Shown: positions 16,874 to 25,359 of the stretch, one piece after another
How the letters are laid out: each line of letters opens with the position of its first letter
Numbering within the stretch: the first letter of the stretch is position 1
Assembly: GCF_009731355.2 (NCBI RefSeq)
Contig: NZ_AP022810.1
Coordinates: forward strand, 2,136,001-2,200,000
Length of the DNA: 64,000 nt
Source of the DNA: Desulfuromonas sp. AOP6
Lineage (GTDB): Bacteria; Desulfobacterota; Desulfuromonadia; Desulfuromonadales; SZUA-540
Reading direction: 5' to 3'
Notes under the pieces: generated by a model
Database searches by the model: none
Told to the model about the DNA's origin: nothing
Seen by the model: only the letters and a program-made list of their open reading frames with translations
Position numbers and translations under genes: made by a program

Positions 16874-18621
16874 CGGCTCTCTAGGCGGCTAATTTGAGTG
16901 GCTGCAGCCCCACGATAATGGGCATCTTGAGGTGCCTGAGCATAAGCCTTTTTGAAATAGTCAAGCGCCCTGGCCTCGTCCTCCAAAGCCAGATACCGCT
17001 TTCCAATACGATACAGGGTAAAAACTTGAGGTTTAAGGCGCTGTTGTTCCAGAAGCCAATCCAGGTTTTCTCTATGAATAGCGGCCTCGCTCTCGGGAGT
17101 ATCTACCTTACCCAGGCGCATATCGTTGACTTTGATCAGCGACTGCAGTACATCAAATCGTTTTTTGGGGTTTTGTTCTAAAAGAGGCAGCAGCATTTGG
17201 CGAGCATCATCCAATTTTCCCTCGACCGCGAGTGCATAGGCCAGATTCATATCGTCACTGATATAAGAAGCTGGAGAATCATCCACCTGCATGCTCCCCA
17301 ATATTTTTTTTGCTTCTTCAATACTTCCAGTTTTAAAAAGGGCAGAGGCCAGTTCACTCTTCGCGGGAGGGAAATTGGGGCTTTTAGCCACCGTATCACG
17401 ATAGAGACGCACGTTATCCTGCCAAATCCAGGCGCGATGAATGGTCGTACTGAAAAAAATACCGAGCCCAGCAATCAGCACCATGTTTACAAGCGGCCCG
17501 AAGGAAGGGGCGACTTTGGCTTTAACATACATAGCAGAGCTGGCGGCCAAGGGTGCAACGAGGGCCACAGGAGCGTAAAGGTAGCGTTCAGACAGGGGAG
17601 TCCAGGCCATTTTGCCAAAAACAATCAGCAAGGCGGGCGACAGCACGCAAAAGGCCATTAAACCGAAGGCACCCAGCACATCGGCACGCCAGGCCAGGTA
17701 GAGAAGAGCCAGGGCCAGCAGAACACCAACCAGAACGTACCAGCCTGAGATTTCGACAATCCCAAAGTTGAGCGGCCAGGGAACAAAAAGTTTCTTAAAA
17801 TAAAAACCATAGACCTTAAAGGCTACACGGACCTTATCGAGCCATTCAAAAAGTCCATGCCCTTCGTTCCCCGCAATACCCTTTAGAGCTGTCTTAATGC
17901 CGCTATCTCGCTCTATAGCCAAAGCACGTAAAGAGAAATAGGCCAGGATACTGCCGAGCGTTGAGGCCAAAAGCAACCAGCGCTGCTGCAGGCGGCCGAA
18001 CAATCGTGCCTCTCCGGGATAAACGGCAATCAACCACAGCATGCCTGGCAAAATGAAGACGGCCACTTCTTTCGCGAGTGGAGCGACAAAAAGCGAAACC
18101 CCGGCTCCCGCAATCACAACGGGATGTTTACTTTCCAATGCCAACAGGGTTAACCATACGGCCAAAAGCAAAAATACGCTCATCAGCAGATCGGTACGAC
18201 CGCTGATCCAGGCCACGGATTCAGTCGCCAGGGGATGAAGAGCAAAAAAGAGACCAGCAAAAAGAGCGGGCCACAGGCTACCGTAATTAAAAACTTTAAA
18301 AAGTTGTCGTGTGATGGCAAAAACCAGAAGAGCATTGATCAGATGGAGCAGAATATTCCCCAGATGCATGAAAGAAGGAATAGAGCCCCAAAGATCACGG
18401 TCGAGGGTGTACGTCAGAATGGTCAAAGGACGGTAATAGTAGGAACCACTACGAACGAAAAGACGTTCCAGTCGTTCTAAATCCAAGGGGCCGGCCCGGT
18501 CGATATTTGTGACCATTTTAAGGTCATCGACCGAATTATAGCCGGCATGTACGGTAGGGTAGTAGGCAAGAAGGACGAAAAGCCCTATCAGACAGAGACA
18601 GTGCCAGGTTCTGAGACGCAT
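16870..18621 (-). CDS. Membrane GT-C-like glycosyltransferase with C-terminal TPRs
   Basis: A 583-residue protein with about ten membrane helices in residues 1-400, followed by a C-terminal TPR region (about 415-575, for example SELASALFKTGSIEEAKKIL). The first extracytoplasmic loop has an acidic pair (NSVDDLKM) where GT-C enzymes keep catalytic acids, followed by YYYRPLTILTYTLDRDLWG. The architecture resembles TMTC/O-mannosyltransferase-like proteins that transfer sugars from polyprenyl phosphates to proteins. It is coupled at both ends: it overlaps the ABC ATPase stop by one base and the UbiA-type start by four. A role as the pilin or surface-protein glycosyltransferase is inference. Confidence 0.8.
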   Translation of the reverse strand: MRLRTWHCLCLIGLFVLLAYYPTVHAGYNSVDDLKMVTNIDRAGPLDLERLERLFVRSGSYYYRPLTILTYTLDRDLWGSIPSFMHLGNILLHLINALLVFAITRQLFKVFNYGSLWPALFAGLFFALHPLATESVAWISGRTDLLMSVFLLLAVWLTLLALESKHPVVIAGAGVSLFVAPLAKEVAVFILPGMLWLIAVYPGEARLFGRLQQRWLLLASTLGSILAYFSLRALAIERDSGIKTALKGIAGNEGHGLFEWLDKVRVAFKVYGFYFKKLFVPWPLNFGIVEISGWYVLVGVLLALALLYLAWRADVLGAFGLMAFCVLSPALLIVFGKMAWTPLSERYLYAPVALVAPLAASSAMYVKAKVAPSFGPLVNMVLIAGLGIFFSTTIHRAWIWQDNVRLYRDTVAKSPNFPPAKSELASALFKTGSIEEAKKILGSMQVDDSPASYISDDMNLAYALAVEGKLDDARQMLLPLLEQNPKKRFDVLQSLIKVNDMRLGKVDTPESEAAIHRENLDWLLEQQRLKPQVFTLYRIGKRYLALEDEARALDYFKKAYAQAPQDAHYRGAAATQISRLESR

Positions 18622-19556
18622 CAGGACTCTCCTTCGCTCCTGGCGACCAGATCCAGAAAGTATTTTTCCACATCCCGGCGGCGGGGTTCGATAAGGTCGA
18701 AGGCGCCGCCATGCCCTAGAAGCTCTGCAGAAAAAGTATCGAAACCGTCTCTTGGCACAAAGACTTCACACACGCCATCGCCACAGTCTGAACCTTTAAG
18801 AGACTGCATTTTGGCCGACTCCAATCCCCGCACCCGGCAGAAGTAACCATCGATCCCTTCTCGAAGCAATTCACTGACGACACGCTGTTCACGGAAAATA
18901 CCGTTGACAATCACACCGATACGATCACAGACCCGCTCCACATCTGCAGTCACATGCGTACTGAAGAACACTGTTTTCCCCCGCGCCTTTAAATCGAGGA
19001 TAATTTCTTTGACCAGAGCCCGGCCAATGGGGTCAAGGCCACTCATCGGCTCATCCAGGATAAACAGATCGGGGTCATGCAGCAGGGTTTGGGCAATACC
19101 GAGGCGCTGCACCATGCCCTTACTGTAGCTTCTCAGAGGACGTCCAGCCGCGGCAGTCAGGTCAAGGAGGTCGAGGACACGGTCGCCTTGGGACTTGATG
19201 GCGTCCCGAGTCATACCAAAAGATTTTCCAACGAAATCCAGGTATTCGCGTCCCGTCAAAAAATCGTAAAAAGCTGGATTTTCAGGCAAAAACCCGACAC
19301 GGAGCCGAGCCTCTGAATTATTGACTGGAGCACCAAAAAGTAAGGCCTCCCCGCCACTCGGACGAATCAAGCCCATCAGGATCTTTATCGTTGTGCTCTT
19401 GCCTGCTCCATTTGGACCGAGAAAACCGAATACTTCACCGGGTACGATATCCAACGACAGATCACGAAGAGCTTCGACCTGCCTGCCTCGCTTGCCCCGA
19501 TAGGTTTTTTTGAGTTTTGATATATGAATCGGATAGGATGTTTTATTCAAAGCCAT
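18621..19556 (-). CDS. ABC transporter ATP-binding protein (PilH-like)
   Basis: ABC ATPase with Walker A GPNGAGKSTTIKILMG, Q-loop VGFLPENPAFY, signature YSKGMVQRLGIAQ and Walker B LFILDEPMSGLDP. A C-terminal extension of about 80 residues is as in CcmA/NatA-type exporters. It belongs with the permease at 20464-21273. In Myxococcus xanthus the order pilA-pilG-pilH-pilI-pilD includes an ABC ATPase (PilH) and permease (PilI) needed for pilus formation. The same place between pilA and pilD supports equivalence, but the substrate is unknown. Confidence 0.88.
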   Translation of the reverse strand: MALNKTSYPIHISKLKKTYRGKRGRQVEALRDLSLDIVPGEVFGFLGPNGAGKSTTIKILMGLIRPSGGEALLFGAPVNNSEARLRVGFLPENPAFYDFLTGREYLDFVGKSFGMTRDAIKSQGDRVLDLLDLTAAAGRPLRSYSKGMVQRLGIAQTLLHDPDLFILDEPMSGLDPIGRALVKEIILDLKARGKTVFFSTHVTADVERVCDRIGVIVNGIFREQRVVSELLREGIDGYFCRVRGLESAKMQSLKGSDCGDGVCEVFVPRDGFDTFSAELLGHGGAFDLIEPRRRDVEKYFLDLVARSEGES

Positions 19557-19580
19557 AACCTGTTTGCCAAAAGAAAGATG

Positions 19581-20456
19581 TCAGGGCGCATTATCGGGCG
19601 AATCGGGGGACGAGGAGAAAGCGAATTTACTGGTGGTGCGAACTTGCTGGTTTTGATCGAGGTAGAATCGGCCACCATAGGGGTCCGGGGGTAAAGTATC
19701 AAGAAAACCACCTGCGACAAGTGCTTCAAGAGTATCAGGCGCCCGCCCCTTGGCCGCCGTATAGCGATCACGTGCCTGCTCGATGAGTAAAACCGCCTGA
19801 AAAGCCTCGATTCTTACCTGTAGCGATTTTTTGACAGCAGGATTATGCGCACTGTTCAGCATGGTTTGCAGGTAATCTATGGCCATCTGGGTCTGTCCGG
19901 ATTCCTGCAGATAGCGGCCAGCCAACTTGTTAAAAAGTGCCGAACCAGATAGTTCACCGGCGCGCATATACATTTGGGCGGCTTTTTCTTTATCACCGAG
20001 GAAATATGCGTAATTGAAGCCCGCAAAAAAAGGTAACTGCCAATCCCAGGTGCGATGCTGCATGCCGTATTCCAGCAGATCGGAAGCCAGTTGATACTGA
20101 CGGGCATCCCAAGCCAAAATAGCCTGCCCGAAATAATACCCATCCATATTGTAAGGATCAAGACGCAAAGCCGCATGAACAGTGCGCGACATAGCCGGGT
20201 AATCCGCTGCGTAAATAACCTTGCCGGGTTGATCAAGATGCCCGGTCAGGGACCCGTAGTAGAGGATCACCTTGCCGATGATCGAAGCTGCCATCATCTC
20301 CTGATAGTCGGGTAAAAGCACCTGCAGGACCTTGGGGTTGGGAACCAGTCCAAGTTTCTCCTCGAACGGTTTCTGCGCCATGGCCCGCGTAAAGGGGCCA
20401 AGCAGAGCTAAATAAGCGAGCAGCACACAGACAGCGGGTGCGACGTAACGCTTCAT
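19581..20456 (-). CDS. Secreted/membrane-anchored TPR protein between ABC genes (PilG position)
   Basis: A 291-residue protein with an N-terminal hydrophobic signal or anchor (about 3-27, VAPAVCVLLAYLALLGPF) and TPR-like helices across about 90-225 (AGFNYAYFLGDKEKAAQMYM, LAGRYLQESGQTQMAIDYL). The C-terminal part (about 240-291, DRYTAAKGRAPDTLEAL and PPDPYGGRFYL) recalls the globular end of pseudopilins. It is placed between permease and ATPase, so it probably works with the transporter at the outer face of the inner membrane. The ATG at 20456 has GTAGG six bases upstream. Equivalence to PilG of Myxococcus rests on position only. Confidence 0.75.
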   Translation of the reverse strand: MKRYVAPAVCVLLAYLALLGPFTRAMAQKPFEEKLGLVPNPKVLQVLLPDYQEMMAASIIGKVILYYGSLTGHLDQPGKVIYAADYPAMSRTVHAALRLDPYNMDGYYFGQAILAWDARQYQLASDLLEYGMQHRTWDWQLPFFAGFNYAYFLGDKEKAAQMYMRAGELSGSALFNKLAGRYLQESGQTQMAIDYLQTMLNSAHNPAVKKSLQVRIEAFQAVLLIEQARDRYTAAKGRAPDTLEALVAGGFLDTLPPDPYGGRFYLDQNQQVRTTSKFAFSSSPDSPDNAP

Positions 20457-20463
20457 GGCCAAC

Positions 20464-21273
20464 CTACCCGAGTTCCCGCCGCGAATAAATAGCGGCAGCG
20501 AGGATCAAGACAAAAGCTGTATAAAGAAGGCCATAGCAGGCGGTAAGAGCAATAGCGCTGAGGTCGAGAGGCAGGGCATAAATGGCGTTAACCTTTAAAT
20601 CGAAAGCGGAGAAATTGGGCAGGATGTAGTAGAGCACCTCCGCCACTTGGCGAACCAGCGGTGTCAAGGTTTGCCCGGCCGGCGAGAGGACATAATCGTA
20701 AGCCTGCTGCGATGCGCCACCAACCAGGTAAACAGCAAGAGTACCGAAGACCGGGAGAAAAAAAGAGGTACTGACGGAAGAAAAGAGAACAGCGAATCCA
20801 ACCAGCAAAAGGCACTGGAGCATTTCAAAGCCAAGAGCAGCTATCACTGCCGTCCAGGCCACCGACCGTTCGGGAACGTATGTTGCCGAGACAAAGGCGA
20901 CCACAGCTAAAGTCAGCCCCCCCAGGAAGATAACGGTCCCAAACAAAAATGTGCTGATCCCAACAAAGCGCCCAACGACGTAACGCCCTCGGCTGATCGG
21001 CAACGTCAACACACCGTGGGTATATCTCCGTTCGACATCACGCCAAAGAGAAACTGACCCAAGAAATATTGCCAGCAGCAAAAGCAGGAAGGAAACCAAC
21101 GACAGACTCAAAGTCAAAGACAACTCCGTGACCTGCCGCATAGACAGGGCGCTAATGGCTGGGATCACCAAGAAAATCAAGGCGCAACTCAGAATACCCT
21201 GCGGCACCCGATCACGGAGTATTCCCTTGAATGTGACAATAGCAATCGACATCAGTAGAAATCTATTTCTCAT
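20464..21273 (-). CDS. ABC transporter permease (PilI-like)
   Basis: Six-helix integral membrane permease of the ABC-2 type. The cytoplasmic start SIAIVTFKGILRDRVPQGIL is typical for this family, and the helices lie at about 24-45, 55-80, 100-130, 140-165, 175-195 and 245-268. It forms a transporter with the ATPase at 18621-19556. The frame remains open into the terminator hairpin of pilA-C, so starts within the hairpin are rejected; ATG 21273 is used and ATG 21252 is an alternative. Neither has a clear ribosome site. Expression may depend on readthrough from pilA. Confidence 0.84.
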   Translation of the reverse strand: MRNRFLLMSIAIVTFKGILRDRVPQGILSCALIFLVIPAISALSMRQVTELSLTLSLSLVSFLLLLLAIFLGSVSLWRDVERRYTHGVLTLPISRGRYVVGRFVGISTFLFGTVIFLGGLTLAVVAFVSATYVPERSVAWTAVIAALGFEMLQCLLLVGFAVLFSSVSTSFFLPVFGTLAVYLVGGASQQAYDYVLSPAGQTLTPLVRQVAEVLYYILPNFSAFDLKVNAIYALPLDLSAIALTACYGLLYTAFVLILAAAIYSRRELG

Positions 21274-21278
21274 AAAAA

Positions 21279-21304
21279 AAACGGGATGTCGAAACATCCC
21301 GTTT
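21279..21304 (-). terminator. Terminator after pilA-C
   Basis: Perfect 11-bp inverted repeat (AAACGGGATGT, loop of four) followed on the minus strand by a run of T, about 20 bases after the pilA-C stop. It would end the abundant pilA-N/pilA-C transcript before the ABC transporter genes. Confidence 0.85.
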
Positions 21305-21325
21305 GGAGTTAAAGCTGTAGCTGAT

Positions 21326-21712
21326 TTACATCTGATTCCAGGATGTGAAGTCGGTAGTATCAGTTGCGCTCAAAGCCCCGCCAGTCCAAGCCGGATTGCC
21401 GGGATCGACCGAACCTGGGGTCTGGAAAATCGCTGTGCTGTCATAAGAGGTACCGTAAGCTTTGGTGCCACTCTTATGCTGTGTTGCAATCGCATAACCA
21501 TTGCCACCAGCGTCACAATACCAAGCAATGGCAACCCCAGTGGATGTCTTTCCAATAGAGGTACGGGTGGCTGCCGTGGCAGCAGCAGCTTCATCGCCAT
21601 ACAGAGTACCACCGGTAATGGCGAAATCATCAATATATGTATCATTTCCTGCAGCAAAGCTAGACACTGCAAACAACAAAAGAAATGCAGTTAACACAAA
21701 TGTCTTTTTCAT
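21326..21712 (-). CDS. PilA-C, secreted partner of the split pilin (geopilin domain 2)
   Basis: A 128-residue protein with a classical signal peptide (MKKTFVLTAFLLLFAVSSFA, cleavage about residue 20-21) and no prepilin motif. The rest is rich in Gly, Ala, Thr, Ser and Tyr, with DDFAITGGTLYGDEAAAA, SIGKTSTGVAIAWYCDAGG and GYAIATQHKSGTKAYGTS. This matches the globular-domain protein encoded next to the short pilin in Geobacter, where it stabilises PilA-N. It lies 60 bases downstream of pilA-N with no terminator between, GGGAG six bases before ATG, and a strong terminator after it, so the two form a bicistronic unit. Confidence 0.87.
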   Translation of the reverse strand: MKKTFVLTAFLLLFAVSSFAAGNDTYIDDFAITGGTLYGDEAAAATAATRTSIGKTSTGVAIAWYCDAGGNGYAIATQHKSGTKAYGTSYDSTAIFQTPGSVDPGNPAWTGGALSATDTTDFTSWNQM

Positions 21713-21772
21713 AAATATCTCCCAAATTAATAATGTGTAAAAATTTGTTTACCTTCAAAAATACTGTTTTAA

Positions 21773-22003
21773 TTAGAGCTCGAACGCCATATCGATCGGA
21801 TATTCCTGATTGTCAGCGTTATAGGCTTCCATGCCAGTCTTCATATTCTTCAGGTCAGACTGGGATGCGCTGTTGTAAGCCTTCTGGCGGTAAGAGGCGA
21901 ACTGGGGGATAGCAATGGCGGCCAGGATGCCAATGATCGCGACGACGATCAGCAGCTCGATCAGGGTAAAACCCTTTTGATTCTTTCTGAACTTTTTGAG
22001 CAT
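21773..22003 (-). CDS. pilA: Short type IV major pilin PilA-N
   Basis: A prepilin of 76 residues: leader [11 protein letters not shown], then mature [20 protein letters not shown] with Phe1 and Glu5, and a 65-residue chain that is almost only the long helix. Normal type IVa pilins have an extra globular domain of about 100 residues; here that part is encoded separately as PilA-C. Aromatic residues in the mature chain (F1, F24, Y27, Y32, Y50, Y57, F63) closely follow the spacing in the Geobacter sulfurreducens pilin linked to conductive filaments. AAAGGAG eight bases before ATG supports the start, and a sigma-54-like promoter lies 72 bases upstream. Confidence 0.95.
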   Translation of the reverse strand: MLKKFRKNQKGFTLIELLIVVAIIGILAAIAIPQFASYRQKAYNSASQSDLKNMKTGMEAYNADNQEYPIDMAFEL

Positions 22004-22074
22004 GTCTGTACTCCTTTCGGGGTTGATGTTTCATGCCGGAAACGGCACTGACTTCATGTGATGACATTATCCAT

Positions 22075-22090
22075 AGCAAAGCACATACCA
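22075..22090 (-). promoter_or_regulatory. Sigma-54-type promoter of pilA
   Basis: Minus-strand TGGTATGTGCTTTGCT matches TGGYAYR-N4-TTGCW with GG and GC ten bases apart. The predicted start near 22064 gives a leader of about 60 bases. PilR, encoded just upstream, is a sigma-54 activator. A GATAA-N11-TTATC inverted repeat (22095-22115) lies next to the -24 element. The rest of the 22004-22230 gap shows no gene. Confidence 0.75.
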
Positions 22091-22230
22091 AAAAGATAAC
22101 ACTGAAATTTTTATCAATATACTCCTGTTTTTATTGCATTTTATTCTTGGACCCATCCCTGACCGGAAACTTCTTCATGCGTTTTTCAGCCAAAGACCCA
22201 GAAATCACGCTGCCACGTTGACAAATATCG

Positions 22231-23616
22231 TCACTCTTCGTCCCCATCCGCGTCGATGCCAAACTTGGCCAGACGGTACCGGATGGATCGAAAGGAGATG
22301 CCGAGCAGTTCAGCCGCCTTTTTGCGCACGCCGCCGGTCTTTTCCAGGGCTCTAAGCAAAATATCTTTCTCGATGCCGCCAAGATAGGCATCGATGTCCA
22401 ATCCGGTATCCGGAATCTGGGTGATCCCTCCTTCGGCGGAAGAGACATCGGCGGCCAGGTTGGCGGGCAGACAGTCTTCCGTCAATTCCTCACCCTGCCC
22501 CAGCACCAGGCAGCGTTCGACGATATTTTCCAGTTCACGGATGTTGCCTGGCCAGTGGTAGTCCAGCAGGCGGCGCATGGCTTTCTCACCGACATGCAAG
22601 CCCTTTTTTCCCGTGAGTTTCTGGTAGAAATGCTCAATCAGCAGGGGGATATCGTCCCGACGGTCGCGCAGAGGTGGCAGCGCCAGCCGAATAACGTTGA
22701 GACGATAGAAGAGGTCTTCGCGAAAAGTACCCTGGGCGACCTCGGTATCCAACTCTTTATTGGTCGCGGCAACGACGCGCACATCGACGGGGATATCGCG
22801 GGTACCGCCAACGCGTCGCACTTCCCGCTCCTGCAGAACACGCAGCAGCTTGACCTGCATCATGGCGGGCAATTCGCCAATTTCATCAAGAAAGAGCGTG
22901 CCGCCGTTGGCCACTTCAAAAAGCCCTGGTTTCTGCTGAATAGCCCCGGTGAAGGAGCCCTTTTCGTGGCCGAAGAGTTCACTTTCGAGCAGGTTTTCGG
23001 GAATGGCGCCGCAGTTGATGGGCACAAAGGGATGCTCATGCCGTTCACTGTTGTAATGGAGGGCCCGGGCTACCAGTTCCTTGCCTGTACCGCTTTCCCC
23101 CGTGACCAGAATGTTGGCCCGGCTGGCCGCTACCTTGGCGATCAGGTCGTAAACCTGTTGCATGGAACGACTTTTGCCAATGAGGTTGCCGAAAGAATAA
23201 CGCCGCCCGAGTTCTTTTTTAAGCTCCTGGTTTTCCTGCTTTAAGAGTTTGCGTTCGAGGGCATTTTTGACAATGAGGCGGATTTCCTCATTTTTGAAGG
23301 GCTTGGTGATATAGTCGTAGGCCCCCTGCTTCATGGCCTCCACCGCCTGTTCGGTGGACGAAAAAGCGGTGACCATGATCATGGCCGTTTCGGGAGTGCG
23401 GCTCATTACCTGGGCCAAAAGTTCAAATCCGCTGAGCCTTGGCATCTGGATATCGCTGATGATCAGATCGTAGCTATTTTCCTTGAGCAGCTCCAGCGCC
23501 TGAGCGCCATCACTGGCCACATTGACCCCATAGCCCTCTCTTTTAAGCATGATGGAGAGGAACTCCCGCATGCTTTCTTCGTCATCGACGACCAGAATGT
23601 GCGCATCTCTTTTCAA
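22231..23616 (-). CDS. pilR: Sigma-54-dependent response regulator PilR
   Basis: Activates sigma-54 transcription of pilA. Receiver domain (about 4-120): [10 protein letters not shown] and phospho-acceptor Asp in [12 protein letters not shown]+ domain (about 140-375): Walker A GESGTGKE, the sigma-54 contact loop as GSFTGA (GAFTGA in most), and FLDEIGELP. The C-terminal Fis-type HTH contains [18 protein letters not shown]. Of several in-frame starts, TTG at 23616 directly before [11 protein letters not shown] has GAGG eight bases upstream and gives the usual 461 residues. It follows pilS and precedes pilA. Confidence 0.95.
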   Translation of the reverse strand: MKRDAHILVVDDEESMREFLSIMLKREGYGVNVASDGAQALELLKENSYDLIISDIQMPRLSGFELLAQVMSRTPETAMIMVTAFSSTEQAVEAMKQGAYDYITKPFKNEEIRLIVKNALERKLLKQENQELKKELGRRYSFGNLIGKSRSMQQVYDLIAKVAASRANILVTGESGTGKELVARALHYNSERHEHPFVPINCGAIPENLLESELFGHEKGSFTGAIQQKPGLFEVANGGTLFLDEIGELPAMMQVKLLRVLQEREVRRVGGTRDIPVDVRVVAATNKELDTEVAQGTFREDLFYRLNVIRLALPPLRDRRDDIPLLIEHFYQKLTGKKGLHVGEKAMRRLLDYHWPGNIRELENIVERCLVLGQGEELTEDCLPANLAADVSSAEGGITQIPDTGLDIDAYLGGIEKDILLRALEKTGGVRKKAAELLGISFRSIRYRLAKFGIDADGDEE

Positions 23617-23719
23617 AATGATTACCTCACGGCCTTTCTCGCAACAATGTAGCCGATTATAGCGGTTTGGCAAGCAACTGACAATTTTTGTTTCATGCAG
23701 GTTAAAAAGACGTCGTCAC

Positions 23720-25351
23720 TTAAGGCAGGATGAGGGTAAAGCGGGTACCCTGGGGTTCGACATGGCGCACGTCGAGGCTACCGCCGTGGGCCTCCAGGAT
23801 AGCATGGACCGTGGCAAGTCCCAGGCCAGTGCCACGATCCTTGGTGGTAAAGAAAGGATCGAATATCTGGCTGCGTATCTCTTCGGGAATTCCCGGACCA
23901 GAATCTTCCACGTATATTTCATGGAATTCGGGATGGATGCCGACATGGAGAGTTCCCCCGGCGGGCATCGCTTCAGCCCCGTTGATCGCGAGATTCCACA
24001 GGGCCTGATGCAACTGCTGAGGATCGGCAAATATTCGGCAGGCGCCGGGATAGTCCCGATAGATGCGGACGGCGGCAAAGCGCGGGTCGCAACTGGCCAT
24101 TTCAATAAGGTCATCCAGAAGAGAGGATACGTCGACGGATTCTTTGCGGGGCTTGGCCGGACGGGCGAACACAAGAAAATCGCTAAGCAGCAGGCTAAGG
24201 CGATCCGCCTCACGTACTACGATGCGCATCAGGCGACGATCATCTTCGTTCATGGAAGGATTTTCCATAAGAAGCTGTACGGAACCGCTGATCGACGCCA
24301 AAGGATTGCGAATTTCGTGAGCCATGCCGGAAGCGAGCCGCCCGACCGCCGCGAGACGGTCAGTGCGCTTGAGCTCTTCTTCCATGGATTTGAGATGGGT
24401 GAGGTCCTGAAAGGTCACCAGGAGCCCGATGGTCTTGTCGTCCGGCCCATCAAGAAGGGAGGTGGCGTAACCTAAAATGAGTTTTTCGCCTCGTGGGCTG
24501 ACGAAAGTCCCCTCACCACGGCTGATGAGAATAAAATCTTCTCCGCGCAGAAGGGGCATATCGGGAAACAACTCACTGACGGGACGGTTATAGACATCGG
24601 CCAGGGAAAACCCTGTGATACGGGAAGCGGCAACATTAAAGGAGCGGATTCTGCCTTGCTCATTGACAATCATCAGACCGCTGGGCGTATTGGCCAGAAT
24701 GGCCTTGTTAAGGGTTTCGAGTTCTTCGTAGTCGATTTCTCGTCGTGCCAGATCGCGCTGACTGCGGCGCTGCCGTTCGACCAGAATGCCGCTAAGAAAA
24801 GCGGTGAGAAAAAAAGCAGTGACATTAACGAAGACAGCAAAAAATACTTCGCCACCGTCATAGTAATCGACAAAAAACACCCCTTTGAGACGAGGCAAAT
24901 AGCCATAGTATTGCAGGTCGAGAAGGCTGCCATACAGAATGGCGGCAGCAGAGGCAACGATATACAAGTCCTTCCTTGGCAGGAAAACCCCGGCACCCAG
25001 AATGACCAGAATAAAGAGAAAAGAAAAAAGACTGTCGATACCGCCGGTGAGGTATATGAGGGTTGTGCAGAAAAGAAGATCCCAGGAAAACTGGATATGC
25101 AGGAAAAGGCGGTAAAGACGGACCTGGGGCAGCAGCAGAGCAGAGAGAAGAGCCTGAATAAAGGTGGCGGCAAAAAGCAGATAAAGATAGGTATGCGCGG
25201 TGGAGCCTTGGGGAACGCCACCGCGCATCTGGTAAACCAAAGTGCCACCGAGAAAAAGGGCGGTCACCAAAATTCTGACAAAAAGCAGCCAAGCCAGTTG
25301 ACGCCGGCTCAGGGACAAGGGCCGGTCAACGGTCGAATCATAAGCGACCAA
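23720..25351 (-). CDS. pilS: Sensor histidine kinase PilS
   Basis: Membrane sensor that phosphorylates PilR. About six N-terminal membrane helices (roughly 18-180) make up the sensing part; in Pseudomonas PilS detects pilin in the membrane. A PAS domain follows (about 210-310, TPSGLMIVNEQGRIRSFNVA), then a HisKA box with LASGMAHEIRNPLASISGSV and an HATPase domain with the G1 loop DSGPGIPEEIRSQIFDPFF and TGLGLATVHAI. The start is a TTG at 25351, with AGG seven bases upstream. It ends 103 bases before pilR and begins eight bases after pilC. Confidence 0.94.
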   Translation of the reverse strand: MVAYDSTVDRPLSLSRRQLAWLLFVRILVTALFLGGTLVYQMRGGVPQGSTAHTYLYLLFAATFIQALLSALLLPQVRLYRLFLHIQFSWDLLFCTTLIYLTGGIDSLFSFLFILVILGAGVFLPRKDLYIVASAAAILYGSLLDLQYYGYLPRLKGVFFVDYYDGGEVFFAVFVNVTAFFLTAFLSGILVERQRRSQRDLARREIDYEELETLNKAILANTPSGLMIVNEQGRIRSFNVAASRITGFSLADVYNRPVSELFPDMPLLRGEDFILISRGEGTFVSPRGEKLILGYATSLLDGPDDKTIGLLVTFQDLTHLKSMEEELKRTDRLAAVGRLASGMAHEIRNPLASISGSVQLLMENPSMNEDDRRLMRIVVREADRLSLLLSDFLVFARPAKPRKESVDVSSLLDDLIEMASCDPRFAAVRIYRDYPGACRIFADPQQLHQALWNLAINGAEAMPAGGTLHVGIHPEFHEIYVEDSGPGIPEEIRSQIFDPFFTTKDRGTGLGLATVHAILEAHGGSLDVRHVEPQGTRFTLILP

Positions 25352-25359
25352 GTGCCTAC

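Noticed and set aside
22004-22091. Upstream in-frame extension giving a long PilA isoform
   Set aside because: The open frame here is shifted relative to pilA, and AAAGGAG places the start at 22003; no long form is supported.
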